A stretch of DNA of 64,000 bases from Forficula auricularia (GCA_024734495.1 JALMQS010000137.1:620001-684000), one strand, 5' to 3'. Counted from the stretch's first letter, positions 32,680-44,586 are shown. Notes: generated from the sequence alone by a model not told the origin. Numbers and translations are program-made.

Positions 32680-33990
32680 GGGTTTGCGTGATCGTAAGAG
32701 TCAATACTCAACTAATAATAATAATATTCATATATATATTTTTTTATAAGTTTATTTTCATCAAGAACGCTTTGATTTGCTTTTAGAGATCGAAATTATG
32801 TCTCACTTTCTTTGAATAACTAGCTAGCATCTTTCATTCTGAATATTTAGTTTTACTCGAATATTGGCCTGTATAAATCCGACTTTTTGATTAGGTTGCT
32901 CTGCATATATTCTTATAAAATCTAAGCACTTAATTTCATAAACTAAATTAGTTTGATGTACAATCATCTAGATCTATTATGAATATCTTCTTTTTTTCTG
33001 TTAAAATTATGGAATCGAATAGAAGGGTTTGAAAAGAAATTCATTTTTTTTCATATAAACTTGTTTGCAATTTTATCATGAGATGATGATTGTTAGCTGC
33101 TTATTTTGATAATAAATTCAGATTCGTCAACAATGTTAACAAGGGACGTTTGAAAATGGATTGAAAATCCAATATTTATTATCATTTGCTTAAAATATCA
33201 TCTCAATTTGTTTCGTTTTGAGATTTAGTAAAGTACCAGCTCGCAAATCAATAGGACAATTAAATGAACCCATTGGTGTTGTAATGGGACCAATCGACAA
33301 ATACATTTGAAATTTTTAATCTTTATTTTGGGACATTAAATGGAATTACTGATTTAAAAAATAACTTTCGTTTTAGCCATATGTATATATTCTTATTTAT
33401 GATATTATAAACAGTGGCGTAACAATCCTTGCGATCGTATATGGAACCTACTATCTATATTTTGTTAAGGGAGAATGGTATGGGTTCTTGGCAAAACATA
33501 TTTAAATAAAGTATAGAAAATTTTGAAAAATTTTCTTTCCTTTACTACCTATATATTTATAAAGAATGCAGAAAGACCCTGTCAATTTTTAAAGATATAC
33601 TTTCTAATCTATTTACTCTCCCTATTACAAAGGCTAGAAAACAGTAAATTAATTTAAAACAAATGATACCTAACAAGGGACGATTTGTTGGGTCATATTT
33701 TTATTCCTATACAAATTTTTTTGATAAAAACCACATTTTTTTTTTTTAATTACGGGGCTTCACATAGAGATGTTATAGTCTGGATGATTGGCTCAGGGTG
33801 TGGCCAAAGCAGAACGAAATAAAAACCTATGAATGCTGTGGGAGTTAAATATTAGGGTGAAACATTTTAAATCAAATTCATTGGGTTGAAAGTCAATAAA
33901 AAGATATCAATAATATTTCTGTTCACTGGGACAAAATAATAAATAATAAATATCTATAAGTAAAAAAAATAAAAAAAATAAAAGTTACTG
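32680..33990. other. Unassigned AT-rich stretch
   Basis: Nothing recognisable. A CTCAGGGTGTGGCCAAAGCAG patch near 33790 is the only GC-balanced piece. Confidence 0.3.
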
Positions 33991-34000
33991 GGATAGAAAG

Positions 34001-34098
34001 AAAAAATAAATAAAATAAATAAATAAAATAAATAAATAAATAAAATAAATAAAATAAATAAAATAAATAAATAAAATAAATAAATAAAATAAATAAAT
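34001..34098. repeat. AAAT/AATAA microsatellite
   Basis: Imperfect (AAATAAATAAAAT) units. The minus-strand ORF over it translates to a repetitive Leu/Ile/Phe/Tyr string and is not a gene. Confidence 0.85.
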
Positions 34099-34104
34099 TA
34101 AATC

Positions 34105-35020
34105 TGAGGCCATCAAGGAACGTATATGGACCTCACCCATTCTCCCAGAAGAAATAAACAACATGTTTATTTTCCACAACGATGCACCTAGAAATCGGCG
34201 ACAGGTTCCCGGGACGTTCTGAAGAAAATTTTTCAAAATGTCTCAGCCCAGGAAGAGGCACTCAAAAGTGAACATTTAAGCCCGAAACCGCCAGTTCGCC
34301 ATGGAGAGACCCAATAAAAAATTTGAAGTCGAAAATTTCTCTTCTCCTTATGTCTCCTCTTATGTAGTATTAACTCATATCGTACATATACATTAAATTT
34401 GAAAATATTTATACGAGATCTATAGATGTACATATATTTGTTTGCATCAAGCATGGGAAATCCTCCTTGATTTCTTCTTAAAAATATACATCAAATTTAC
34501 GACTTTATTCAAGTATGAAATACCTGTTGCCTGTCAGCCTCAAGACAGATATCGCATACTTAATAAAATATCACACAGTTGAAGTGTTCGAAACGTTGTA
34601 ATTTTATTGTATATGTTTTTTGGTTTATTAATATTAATGAATATATTTAATACCGGAAAATGTGCTTTTTATATTAAAGTCCAAATAAATAATTCACCCA
34701 CCAAAGTTTTAATAAATTTATAAAAAAAAATGTGTGAGCCTCAACACATAAGCTCACAGGGGAAGTGAAACTTTAATTTTAAAACCCACTAATAGCTCAT
34801 GATAAATACAATATATTACAATTAGGAAATTTAAATTATTCTTTTAAAACCCACTAATTGTTTATGACAAATAAAATTTATAAAATTAGGAAAATTTAAA
34901 TTATTATTTTAAAATCAAGGCTTGTCTTTTATTTCCCCTCTATTAGGTCATTCCCCCTTTATTCTAACAAAAAAATTCAAACAGATACGTCGCTAAAGAA
35001 GTTTCACTTCAAAAATTAAA
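34105..35020. other. Unassigned stretch with a short ORF-like patch
   Basis: 34105-34220 reads KSEAIKERIWTSPILPEEIN and NMFIFHNDAPRNRRQVPGTF on the plus strand before a stop. I do not recognise it; it could be a transposon remnant. Otherwise AT-rich. Confidence 0.3.
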
Positions 35021-35309
35021 TATCTTATTATATTAAAATTTATAACGAGGTGCTTGAAGCCTTGACATGGCAACCTTAGTTTCAATTAATTGCGTTGTAT
35101 CAAATTTATTGTAACCTCGAGGGACAATGTTTTGTTTGCAGTTCTTGTGGAGCAGAGATTGGCAAATTTGGAGTTTTTCTTGTATGGGCAATTTGTTTGT
35201 CTAGATGCCATGTGTTTATCTATTTTTAAATTTTATATACATGTTTAAATTTAGGATGTAAGGTAATTCATTCCATTCAACCATTCATTTGAGATGTTTA
35301 AGAAATTAA

Positions 35310-35480
35310 ATTGAAAGTTTTTGCCGAGAGTAGCAGAATTTTTATATATTGAAGGAGACAGTAAAAGAGTGTGTCTTCTGCTGGAATTATAAATTTTATT
35401 TATTTATAACGTTATAAATAAATAAAATTTATAATTCCAGCAGAAGACACACTCTTTTATTGTCTCCTTCAATGTTTAAG
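35310..35480. mobile_element. Hammerhead family B outer arms as a perfect palindrome
   Basis: Two copies of the family-B arm (AAGGAGACARTAAAAGAGTG, TCTTCTGCTGGAATTATAAA) meet head to head at ATAAC|GTTAT (axis 35410/35411), giving about 63-bp near-perfect arms with no spacer. The hammerhead segment that normally lies between them is precisely absent. Confidence 0.75.
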
Positions 35481-35519
35481 AAATGTTAATATTTGACACC
35501 ATGTGTACTCACTTTCATT

Positions 35520-35566
35520 TGCAGACTGAAGATGGTTTTGAGTCGAAACCAAAACATGTCTCAACA
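35520..35566 (+). ncRNA. Weak hammerhead-like motif
   Basis: CAGA, CTGAAGA, T, a weak stem II (GG ... TC), GAAAC, loop CAAAACAT, GTC, TCTC. The core letters are present and stem III could form (A-T, C-G), but stem II is poor. Listed as possible only. Confidence 0.35.
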
Positions 35567-36344
35567 TCTAAAGAAATAATAAAGAATATATATATTTTGC
35601 CAAAAGAAAAAGGTATACAATTTTTTTCCAGAACCGAAAACCAGTTCATTGGGCTTCAAGCACCTCGTTATAAATCTTATTATAGTGATTGCCATTCAAG
35701 CATTGAAATTGATAAATATCTTACATTATAAATAAATATCCAATTTCGAAATGAAATGGGGATATTTATTGCTTTTAAAATGGAAGCCCAACACCTGCAG
35801 TTATTCCTCTGATTATTAATCATTTACGAATCGTTCTTATTGTAGGTATTTTTTTTTATTTGTATGAATAATTACATGAATATTAAAACGTTTTCTTCTA
35901 CAAGATGCTAATTTAATTAATAAAGCAGATAAATGATTAAATGAAAGTTGCTTTTCTTAAAAAAAAAAAAACTTTTAGAGAAGTGAACATTTTTTAAATT
36001 CTTTTTTTTTCGCAGCGATTCAAAGCAATACATGAACTCTTCAAGAAATTACAATTCACAATTTACAATTAAATACATTAGTTCTACTTTCTATCGGGTA
36101 AGTGAATGAATGTGTTCTTAAACACCATTTATTTTTTTATTTTCAATTTCTTCTTTAAATTGACCTCCTTACAGAAAATTAATTTGTTTAAAATTAAAGA
36201 TCTTCCTTTCTTCCTTTTTTTCTGGGTAGTGGGGGGGGCGCGGCGGCGAAAACTAAACAATATCAAAAGGTCAAAAGGTTTTCATATAAATCCCATAACA
36301 GAATTTTTAATAAAGAAATGAAATGAAATCACAGGTATTTTTTT

Positions 36345-36650
36345 AGCAGAAAGTAATGAAAGGCAGCCCAAGGATAGTGAGGAAAAAATTATTACATTTC
36401 CAAATAAGATGTATTTATTGGCAGTCATTATTTTTTCCTTTTCCTTTAAAACCAACGTTTAGGAGGATTCTTCCCTCCTTCTTCAGAATTTCATAGGGTC
36501 AATGAAGGAAACAAACAGGTTGCTTCTTTCTTCTCTCCTCCAGCAGTGTTTGAAATTTGTTCTTTTTTAATAGAAGCATTAAATAGAATTGAGTGGATAT
36601 TGATGAGGCAGTCCAAAATTCAAAAAAGAATATAATTTAAAATATCTTTT
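36345..36650 (+). mobile_element. Hammerhead family A, left arm with decayed motif
   Basis: GAAAGTAATGAAAGGCAGCC matches the arm at 25.26 kb. A minus-strand hammerhead at 36449-36490 keeps CTGAAGA, A, GGAGG/CCTCC but has TAAAC for GAAAC and GTT for GTC. The interior shares GGGTCAATGAA(G/T)GAAACAAA with 25.54 kb. The end carries GATATTGATGAGGCAGTCCA, also seen inverted at 46.27 kb. Confidence 0.6.
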
Positions 36651-36702
36651 TATTCATTAAATATAATATTTCTTGCTTAATTATAATTAGCACTGTTTAG
36701 AT

Positions 36703-37209
36703 CAGGATTGTCCAACCACCGGCTCGGGACAACGATGAATGCGGCCCGACATAAAACTATAAATTTCCTTAAAACATTGAAATTTTTATATTACTGGAAA
36801 TGATAGATATCTGGTACAATTTGACCTGATATTTTTTCTTTTTTTTTTTTTAATAAAAAGAAATTAGAAAATCTCCCCAAAATTTTTCGAAGAATAAAAG
36901 GCAGATTTTCAATTTTGAATGTTAAAAAATATATCAAAATTTGGGTATATTTTGAAGCATTTTTACTATAGATTTAAATATTTAAACTGCAAACTTTGTG
37001 ATTGAATGTACGCAACTGCAATCAGACATTGAACTGAAACAAATATTTAATAATTTCTCATTATCAAAATTTTATAAAAATTATCTACCCAGAAACAAAT
37101 ATTCCTCCTGGCTTCCTAATATTTATTTATTTATTAGAAATATGAATTTACATAATATACTTGAAGCTATTTTCGAGAATAAAATTCACTAAAAGCAAAA
37201 TTATAAGCT
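36703..37209 (+). mobile_element. hAT element fragment (family with 58.1 kb)
   Basis: It starts CAGGATTGTCCAACCACCGG and GAATGCGGCCCGACATAAAA, aligning to the element at 58127. It is interrupted at 37210 by another hAT-like MITE. Confidence 0.65.
36998..37192 (+). pseudogene. hAT transposase remnant (GTF2IRD2/ZBED-like C-terminal region)
   Basis: The frame reads TQLQSDIELKQIFNNFSL, SKFYKNYLPRNKYSSWLPNI. The pattern LQ.D.eLKe.F...sL..FYk.YLp.ekYp.lr is characteristic of the C-terminal part of hAT transposases related to GTF2IRD2. The dimerisation motif that should follow (FGSTY.CEQ.FS) is replaced by unrelated residues. A more decayed version lies at 58440-58600. Confidence 0.6.
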
Positions 37210-37457
37210 CAGTGACCACGAGGGGTACGAAGCAAATCCTAGGGGGTACGCCACATTTCTCTTCAAAATCCCTTGTGTCCTATTGTAATTAATCAATTGC
37301 ATATATACATATTATGGTTTCATTTAAAATAAAAAAAAAATAATTTGATTTTATCCTTTCATTTCCTGAAAAAAAAAATCATTTTTTGACACACACACAC
37401 AATTTATGATTATTTTCGTCATAAGGGTACGCGGTCAAAAAAGTTTGGAGATCACTG
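37210..37457. mobile_element. hAT-like MITE, CAGTGRYC...GRTCACTG ends
   Basis: It begins CAGTGACCACGAGGGGTACG and ends GGTCAAAAAAGTTTGGAGAT, CACTG. The right end recurs at 39330-39371. A CA dinucleotide run lies inside. A clear 8-bp duplication is not visible. Confidence 0.55.
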
Positions 37458-37854
37458 CCATAGAGATAGGGAATGAGTTGGAACTAAACTTTATTACAAA
37501 GTTTTGATTTTATTAACATTGTTCGATCATATCATAGTAGGGTAAAAACTTTAAAGAAAAATATAAATCGATGGATAATAAAAAAACAATTTTTTATTTT
37601 TTAGTCGTGAATTTTTTAAATTTCCGACACTTGAATCTAAAAAGACAGGAATAACAGATGATGACTATATTTACAGCTATAGGTAGGCTTATTATATGGT
37701 ATGGGACATACGGTTTGACTAGGTCCTTGAATGTATGCTTCAGGTGTCCCCGGCAGTTGTCACTTTGTTTCGGTTATTTGGAAAAAAATATAAAGTACAG
37801 CCTCAACATGATAAAAAAATAACAATGAAATAGATGAAAAAATGAAATTGTTTT

Positions 37855-38210
37855 AAAGACTCGATATGCTAACCAGTTAGAGCAGCAGTAATTAATTCCT
37901 TTTTTACATTTTTATCTGTATTTTATTGAAGTTCTAATGAATATTCTCTCTCTATGTAACGAGTATCGTTAAAGGCCATTCCTTGAATAATAGAATTTAA
38001 GAAATTAATCTATAATCGTGAAACAGGTTTGGACTTGTATTTTGGAAGAGAATTGTTCTATCTGAGCTCTTTTTAGTAATTTTCCTCTATCAGATTCTAA
38101 TGAAAGAATGCCTCATATGCACATTTATTAAATATAATAAACAAAGTAAAATGTTTTCAAGACTCGGTACGCTAGAGACGCCGTAGTAATTATTAATAAA
38201 ATTAAATATA
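37855..38210 (+). repeat. Dispersed repeat family V, copy 2 plus partial copy 3
   Basis: It matches 19435-19760. A second start (GACTCGGTACGCTAGAG) at 38160 suggests a tandem arrangement. Confidence 0.55.
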
Positions 38211-38614
38211 AATTGTTCATTTATGCCTATATTTTGTCATCGCCTTCTAGCAGTTAGGTATAATTGATTACATGTGTCCTCTTGTAATTTATCAATTGCA
38301 TGTATATGATATGAGACATTCCACGCAAATCAGACGGTTTGAAAAATTTTAATTTTTGACATTTTTTAGTACCCATCAAAAAACTCTTCCTGGTAAATTT
38401 TGAAATTTTTTTGATAACCTGTTTGAAAGATATCGAATTTCGGTTTTACGCTCATAACTTCTTCAAAAGTGGTCCAAATTCAATTTTCTTTTTGAAATTT
38501 TTGGTTTTTTACATTCTTTTTCGAAAAGAATACAAAAAAAATATTTAAAGTGTTTTTATAAACCATTTTTGAGTTTGAAAATCTTGTTTTTCAAACTGTA
38601 TGTACTAATTAATA

Positions 38615-38765
38615 AAGTAAAGGGTGTGTAGTTTCACAGTGAATGAAATAAAACACAAAAATAAAACACAAACTCAATATATTTCGCATTATTAGTCCAT
38701 CATCAGGAGTTTACAGGTTAAAATAGGTTGAAACTACACACCCTTTACTTTAATAATTAATATCA
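38615..38765. mobile_element. Hammerhead family F unit with inverted flanks
   Basis: TAATTAATAAAGTAAAGGGT, GTGTAGTTTCA on the left recurs in reverse complement at 38726-38763. The motif lies between. Confidence 0.6.
38670..38712 (-). ncRNA. Hammerhead-like motif, family F
   Basis: Minus strand: AAACTC (stem I), CTGATGA, extra T, a weak stem II (G...C), GAAA, palindromic ATATAT, T, GAGTTT (stem I return). Stem I is a perfect 6 bp. The cleavage triplet would be ATT. Stem II is poor. Confidence 0.5.
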
Positions 38766-39551
38766 TGTTTCACCTAAAACCTACACCACTTTCTCTAAGT
38801 AAAACTGTATGTAATCTTGGATTTCTTTGATAATTTTTTATTTTAAGCTTCTATTCATTCTACAAATTTTAAGACCGGGTTGATAGTGGTCCTATGATAA
38901 TTACTATATTTTTTTTTGATTTTTGAAAATTTCGAAAAATTTTTATTGGATATTAACCATTATTAAAACCACTTTTTGGTATTAAGTTCTCCTTTTTTAG
39001 TTATTTTGAATTTATTTTTATCCTTAACATGTGTTTAAAATAAATAATTAGTATTTTAGTTTTTTGAAAGAAAATCAAAATCAAAAATCGAAAAAAATAA
39101 CTATGAGCGATAAACCGAAATTCGATATCTTTTAAACTGGTGATCAAAAAAATTTGAAATTTAGCAGGAAGAGATTTTTGATGGGTACTAAAAAATGTCA
39201 AAAAAATGAAGGAAATCAAAAATTAAAATTTTTCTAAAACTTGATTTTTTACATTTTACATTCATTTCTTGAAAAAAAAAATCATTTTTGTCACACACAC
39301 ACACATGGGTATACAATTTATGATTATTTTCATCATAAGGGTATGCGGTCAAAAAAGTTTGGAGACCACTGCTCTAAATACATATTGGTGTTGTGGGAAT
39401 AAAGTGTGTTCAAATCTTTATATGTATAACTGAATAGCAAAGCTAAATTAAATTACAAAGTGTTTAGGAAAACAATTTACCACTGTGATTATATAATATA
39501 TAGGTATATAAATTTGAGAAAGTAAAAGTAATTTTAATGTATTTGTTTCCT

Positions 39552-39600
39552 TGTAGAGCCTGAGGAAGCTGTAATAAAATAGCGAAACGTGTTATAACAC
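39552..39600 (+). ncRNA. Hammerhead-like motif, family E
   Basis: CTGAGGA (39560-39566), extra A, stem II GCT/AGC, GAAAC, GTG. G at the cleavage position is not allowed in known hammerheads, and stem I pairing is poor, so it is probably inactive. Confidence 0.4.
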
Positions 39601-39609
39601 TTATTCTTG

Positions 39610-40865
39610 TTCATTTTCTTCTGAAAAATTGATATAATATTAACTAATATTTATTATGGAGCTGAATAACAAAAATTATATTAAAATCAATTTATAATAA
39701 TAGAAAACATTATAATAGAAATAATGGAAAATTTCATCCATTATTTCACTAGCAACAGTAAACACTTGGAAATTTTCTCATGATTTTTTTTTCATATTTT
39801 TTAATAATCATCTAAAAGAAAGGCATCATTTTTTAGATAATAATAATGGCTTGCAATTTGATAAGTCACTTGTGTTTCTCTGAACAATAACAGCCTGTCC
39901 ATATAATAAATAGCGCCCTTGGTGTTCATTAAGCATCCCCTTTCATGCCCTTATTTCCTCACCTCACCAGGGGAGTCTTTTTGATGATATAAAAAAAAAA
40001 AAAGAAAGACGAATAAAAAATAAAAAATAAAATAAAATAAAATAAAATAAAAATAAAACAAAAGAAATAGAAAACATTATTTTTTACTTAACGTATATTA
40101 ATTAATTCCAATTTAGAATTAAATCCTAGAAGGAAACAAGGAATTATGTCTAATTTGTTCGGAAATTAAATTTACTAGAAAATTAAAAATTGTATTCAAT
40201 ATTGCATTTGAGTAATTAAAAATTACAGACTGAATTATTTTTATTCAAATAAATAAAAAATGTAATTATTTATCCCGGAATTTAATTAAACTCGTATCAT
40301 TCTTTTTTGTTATTTTTTATATACCCTCTTGAAAGGCTCCTTTAATAATAAGAATAATTAAGCAACGAAATAAAGGCGACTTCATGAAATAATAAAAATA
40401 CTAAATACTAACTAAACGGTTGACTTGGTTTCGAGGATGCGTTTTTTATTATATTATATACTCTCCTTTCTAAAAACAAAAGCATTTAAAAATTCTCAGA
40501 ATTAATTAATTAGCATCAATTAATATTATTAAAAAAGTTTCTCATTAAGGTTATTCTATATCTAAGGCACTCAACGCTAATTTTAAATACTGCGTGTTCA
40601 TTTTCAAGAGTGGAATATTGTTAACTTTGTTATTATCGGAGCTACGAAGTTGAGTAAACAGGCAAACTAATATAATTTTTAAGATGATTGTAGGAGGAAA
40701 ACAGTAAAACAACTGAGATTTCCATTTTAAAGTTACTTTTAAAAACACATTTTTTAAAATTTTTTCTTTTATTATACCATTTGATAAAAATTATCAAGTA
40801 ATTTTAAATGATATTCCTACTAATAAAAGAAAAGTAAAAATATTTATTTGGAAATTATTATTTAA
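39610..40865. other. Unassigned AT-rich stretch
   Basis: It holds an AAAAT microsatellite (40016-40068). The open frame at 40551-40748 has no recognisable domain. Confidence 0.3.
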
Positions 40866-40924
40866 GTTTCAGGAATAGTAAAGAAATGGACAAAATAATC
40901 AAAAACACAGAGCTTTTATCTAAT

Positions 40925-40969
40925 GGGCCAGACGTTTCGTCAATTTATTTTGACTTCCTCAGTAGCTTA
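40925..40969 (-). ncRNA. Hammerhead-like motif, family C, complete core
   Basis: Minus strand: AGCTA, CTGAGGA, extra A, stem II GTCAA/TTGAC (5 bp), GAAAC, GTC, TGGCC. The core is intact; stem I has four pairs and one mismatch. Confidence 0.7.
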
Positions 40970-41201
40970 TTTAATAACTTTTTGTTAAAAAACAATTTCA
41001 CCATTCAACAAAACATCATTAATCTTTTTTAAATACATTCCTGGCTTCAATTAATCAACAATCTTGTACTTTTCTTTAACAATTAAAAAATTCTTTTTTT
41101 AAGAAAAGTACAAGATTGTTGATTAATTGGAGCTAGGGATGTATTTAAAAAAGGATTAATGATGTTTTGTCTTATAGCGAAATTGTTTGTTGTTAATGAG
41201 T

Positions 41202-41245
41202 GGGCCACTGTGGAGGTCAAAATAAATTGACGAAACGTCTGGCCC
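41202..41245 (+). ncRNA. Hammerhead-like motif, family C, perfect stems
   Basis: Plus strand: GGGCCA, CTGTGGA (one core change, A to T), G, GTCAA/TTGAC, GAAAC, GTC, TGGCCC. Stem I is a perfect 6 bp. Versus its mirror partner at 40.93 kb, both stem I strands differ together (AGCTA to GGCCA keeps pairing). Confidence 0.65.
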
Positions 41246-41349
41246 ATTTGATAGAAGCTCTGTGTTTTTGATTATTTTGTCCAGTTCCCTACTATTCCTC
41301 ATACAAAAATATTTATTATGGACACGAGTAATTCAACATTATTATTTTC

Positions 41350-41559
41350 TATGAGTTGTTCACTAGGTCACTTTTTTACGTGTAAGAAATAAAAGAGAGA
41401 GAGAGATTTTCTCAATATATATGGTATATTTCGAGCTGCAAACTCATCTGAAAATATGTATCTCCTGACAATGGATTGATAGCCCAAAAAAATATATATA
41501 TATATATTGAGAAAACTCACTCTCACATGTGAAACAAGTGACCTAGTGAATAACTCATA
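41350..41559. mobile_element. 210-bp foldback with TATGAGTTRTTCACTAGGTC ends
   Basis: The ends are mutual complements (about 23 bp), with a second inner pair (ATTTTCTCAATATAT). It has GA (41395-41406) and TA runs. The middle carries a much-degraded hammerhead-like string (CTGACAATGG ... GCCCAAAAA). Confidence 0.6.
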
Positions 41560-42314
41560 GTAAATAATAATTTTCCAAAAACGTCATTTTACTTTTCTTT
41601 TATTAAAATATGTTTCACCTTGCATCAACACATGACTCTACAAATTATATTCCTATTTATTTTAAAATTTAAAAGATATATATTGAATTGAAACTAAAAT
41701 AAATAATTACTAAAAAATAGAAGAAACGAAATGACAATTTTTTAATAAAAGCCCTAAAGTGCTATAACCAATTCCGCAATTAATTCACCGATCAAATATA
41801 CTCGTGGCTTAAAAGTGGCTAAAGCAATTGAGGCCTATGCTCAAGAAATTGCCAGTTCTATCTATCTATATATATGGCCTATCATTTTTATTTTACTTTG
41901 ATATGTAACCACAATCCAACATGCTGATAAATAAACCATCATGTCCAACTTGCTCAAAGAAAAGCCAATTTTTCGAGTTTATTTTCTTCCATTTTTACAG
42001 AGAAAGAAATACGTCTTAACCATTTTCTCAACTTGAAGATTGTATGTCAAGGCATATTTACGGCTCTCAATAAACTTCTAAGAGACACTCTTTGATCCAA
42101 GGGAATATTTTGAGAAAAATCTTTCGTCCATATTTAACAATTTTTTGAGAGTTTATATTAAAAATTGAACTTGATGCCTTTGAAAGAAGGATATTCTTGT
42201 TTCTATAAACGGGCTACTGTTTGTCGATGCACCTTAAATTTTTAGATATAGTCAATATACCATTCTCCAGTTATCACTTTTACAACGCTGTAGCTAAAAT
42301 TGTAATTGTAAGTA

Positions 42315-42705
42315 GTCAATACGCATACACTTAATTATTTTAGACTTTTTGACAGCTGACGTACTATAGAAAGTTTCGGGGTTTCAATTTCCTTCTTTAT
42401 TAATCTCCAAGCTTTACCAGTATGCCAAATTGCAGCATTCTAGGCTGATTGTATTTTCATTATATGTTAATTAAGCCTATAAATTTCACCCCTTCATTTT
42501 AGGTCTAGAAGAAGAGAACGTTTTGTTTTTTAGATTTGCCCCTTTAATTGTACCCCAAATTCTACCACTATGTCAAATTTCAGCATTCCAAGTTCAGCGG
42601 AAGTATTCTAGTTTTTTGATGATTAATGAATTGTAAGTTAGTCAATACGCATACACTTATTTATTTCAGACTTTTTGACAGCTGACGTACTTTAGAAAAA
42701 GTCAA
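42315..42705 (+). repeat. Dispersed repeat family Z, copy 2, with flanking direct repeat
   Basis: GTAAGTAGTCAATACGCATA and GACTTTTTGACAGCTGACGT, ACT occurs at about 42308-42367 and again near 42630-42695, flanking the Z unit. A flanking direct repeat of ~60 bp suggests an LTR-like or recombination structure. Confidence 0.5.
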
Positions 42706-42764
42706 ATTGTTCTGATGGCAGTCTTTTTTGATGAACAAATCACTATTTGAATATTCTTTATATA

Positions 42765-43298
42765 CACTACGGTGCAAAAAAATCGAGCCACCAATGAAAA
42801 CTTGATTAAATAGCTAATTATTTTAAATTTTTTTACAAATATTCATATAATTCATTTAATATAATCATATAATTCATATAATTCCATTAACTCTTAAATT
42901 AACATATTCAATAAATATTGTTGATAATTTTTGAATTAAAATAAATAAGTAAAATTAAATTAAAAGATACAATTTACAAATTATCCTACTTTCTCAATAT
43001 CACTTATATTTAAATAAAGTTTTAATAAAAGATCAAATTAAATTTGAAATATCAATAAAATGAATAATTTTGAATTAATCATCATTGAAAGAAAGACAAA
43101 ATATTTAAAATGGATATTTCTGAAGTTCAAGCAGTTCAAATTGTGTGCCTAATTAATCAAGGGTTAAGTCAACAAGTGGCAAGTACACTGTCAATAAGCA
43201 ATAATTTCAATATTGTATGTTTCGTTGTAAAAAAATAAAAAATGATTTACCATTTAATAAAGTTTTTAATGGTGGCTCAATTTTTTTGCACTTCAGTG
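42765..43298. mobile_element. Internally deleted Tc1-like element, TA duplication
   Basis: TA|CACTACGGTGCAAAAAAAT, CGAGCCACCA and its complement CACT(G/A)...TGCAAAAAAATTGAGC at the right end give about 29 bp inverted repeats with few mismatches. It contains the start of a transposase and then AT-rich filler: a shortened Tc1/Tc3-type copy. Confidence 0.85.
43110..43217 (+). pseudogene. Tc1-like transposase N-terminal remnant
   Basis: It begins MDISEVQAVQIVCLINQGLS, followed by QQVASTLSISNNFNIV. This matches the first helix-turn-helix of Tc1-family transposases (pattern ..iv.L..qGlS...vA..lgIS...V). The rest of the transposase is deleted. Confidence 0.7.
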
Positions 43299-43309
43299 TA
43301 TATTATGGT

Positions 43310-44290
43310 CTATCTCAAAAAAGGCTTAATTTATTTTGATGAAACAAACTTTATTAATCAGTTTAAATAACAAAAACAAAAACAAAAAGCAAACAATCTA
43401 ACTAGGTCTGAACTTAAAAAAAATCATTTTGATAGGTTTTATTTATTAATTAATAATTAACAGGTAGGTAAAAATAAACAAAACAGATTAGTGATTCATA
43501 ACAAAAAGGGGGTTGAATAAATAAACGAAAATTAATTAAAAATAATATTTATGAAAAAAAAATTTCCTTCTGTTTATAAATTTAAATTTACTAAAAAAGA
43601 ATGATTTTTTTGCATCCAGGATTAAATAAAATTAGTATAAATCTTAATACATTTTTTTGTCAACGTTTTGAATCACTCCGATCAGGACATTGTTTTGCAC
43701 AAAGTTGAAATCTTCCTTCTTTCCTAAATTAAAAATTAAGAATAATATTAATATATCAATTTTAACTAACCCAAAAAATTAACGAGCAACGCTCGGTCCT
43801 CCAGGTCCTTTGTATCATGTCAACAAGAATAAAGCCACTTTAGCAAAGCTTTTGCCAAAGGATCGCATCAAACAGCTAATCTCGTTGTCAATAAATGAAT
43901 CTTTTTTAATTTCGAATATGCAAATATATAAACAATAGAATTAATTTTTAATTTATATTTTATTTACTTTCACAACATCTATCTAGATTTGATCTGTTTG
44001 AATTTCTAAAAGGGATTCATCAAATAATTAAAGAGATACGGTGCTAGAGAAATTCAATTGAAAGTACTCGACAAATAGAGAAGTTGATGATGGACTTCAG
44101 CTTCAGAGGAATCAATTTACCTCACTCGGGAATGATAACAGAATTATTTATCCAAAGATTATACAGATTGAAAATATTTTTAATTCAATTCAAATAATTC
44201 TAGATGATTAATTCAATCTATCTTGAAAATTATTTTTAATAAAATAAATAAATAAAATTAACTTTTTAGGTTATTTGCATAGTATGTTTC
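43310..44290. other. Unassigned AT-rich stretch
   Basis: It contains the second copy of the CCGAGCG/CGCTCGG hairpin repeat at 43781-43810 (minus). Nothing else is recognised. Confidence 0.3.
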
Positions 44291-44293
44291 TTA

Positions 44294-44586
44294 GACCATG
44301 AAATATATAGACACGCCCTGGTGTCGAGTTGGTGAGGGCAACATCAACTAGAGAATGTGACGTCATCTGTAGGTAGTAACACCCAGAAATAGCATGGCCA
44401 CTATAGGAATTATTATACATTGAGATAAATTTATCTTAGTTTAGATTATTTATTTTGGATTCCAATAATCGCAAATTAATATACCAAAATATTTATACGA
44501 GAACGTGACGTCATCTGTAGGCGATGTTGGCCTCACTTCACTCTGTATGGAGAGTAGCAGAGGGCGTGTCTATATATTTCATGGTC
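44294..44586. mobile_element. 293-bp MITE, TA duplication, GACCATGAAATATATAGACA ends
   Basis: TA flanks both ends. The terminal inverted repeat (GACCATGAAATATATAGACA, CGCCCT) is perfect for 26 bp. GTGACGTCATCTGTAGG occurs twice inside in the same orientation (44360, 44506). Mariner/Tc1-type MITE. Confidence 0.8.

Larger units (their letters stand above)
38255..39371. mobile_element. hAT-like MITE, copy 2, split by an inverted-repeat insert
   Basis: The left piece (TGTGTCCTCTTGTAATTTAT, CAATTGCATGTATATGATAT) and the right piece (CACACACACAC ... AAGTTTGGAGACCACTG) correspond to 37265-37457. Between them sits a foldback (about 38335-39245) whose arms share TTTTGACATTTTTTAGTACC and CATCAAAAA.CTCTTCCTG. 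Confidence 0.55.
40871..41300. mobile_element. Hammerhead family C inverted-repeat element, copy 2
   Basis: Same outer ends as 12.77 kb (AGGAATAGTA ... GACAAA, ACACAGAGCTT), with shorter arms around an axis near 41092. It carries two outward-facing hammerhead motifs and no coding sequence. Confidence 0.75.

Noticed and set aside
34105..34220. Possible transposase or reverse transcriptase piece (ERIWTSPILPEEIN, FHNDAPRNR)
   Set aside because: FHNDAPRN faintly recalls the FQQDGAPPH motif of mariner transposases, but neighbouring motifs are missing.
33985..34236. 83-codon minus-strand frame rich in Phe/Ile/Leu/Tyr, resembling a membrane helix
   Set aside because: The hydrophobic half is the AAAT microsatellite read in the complement; not a protein.
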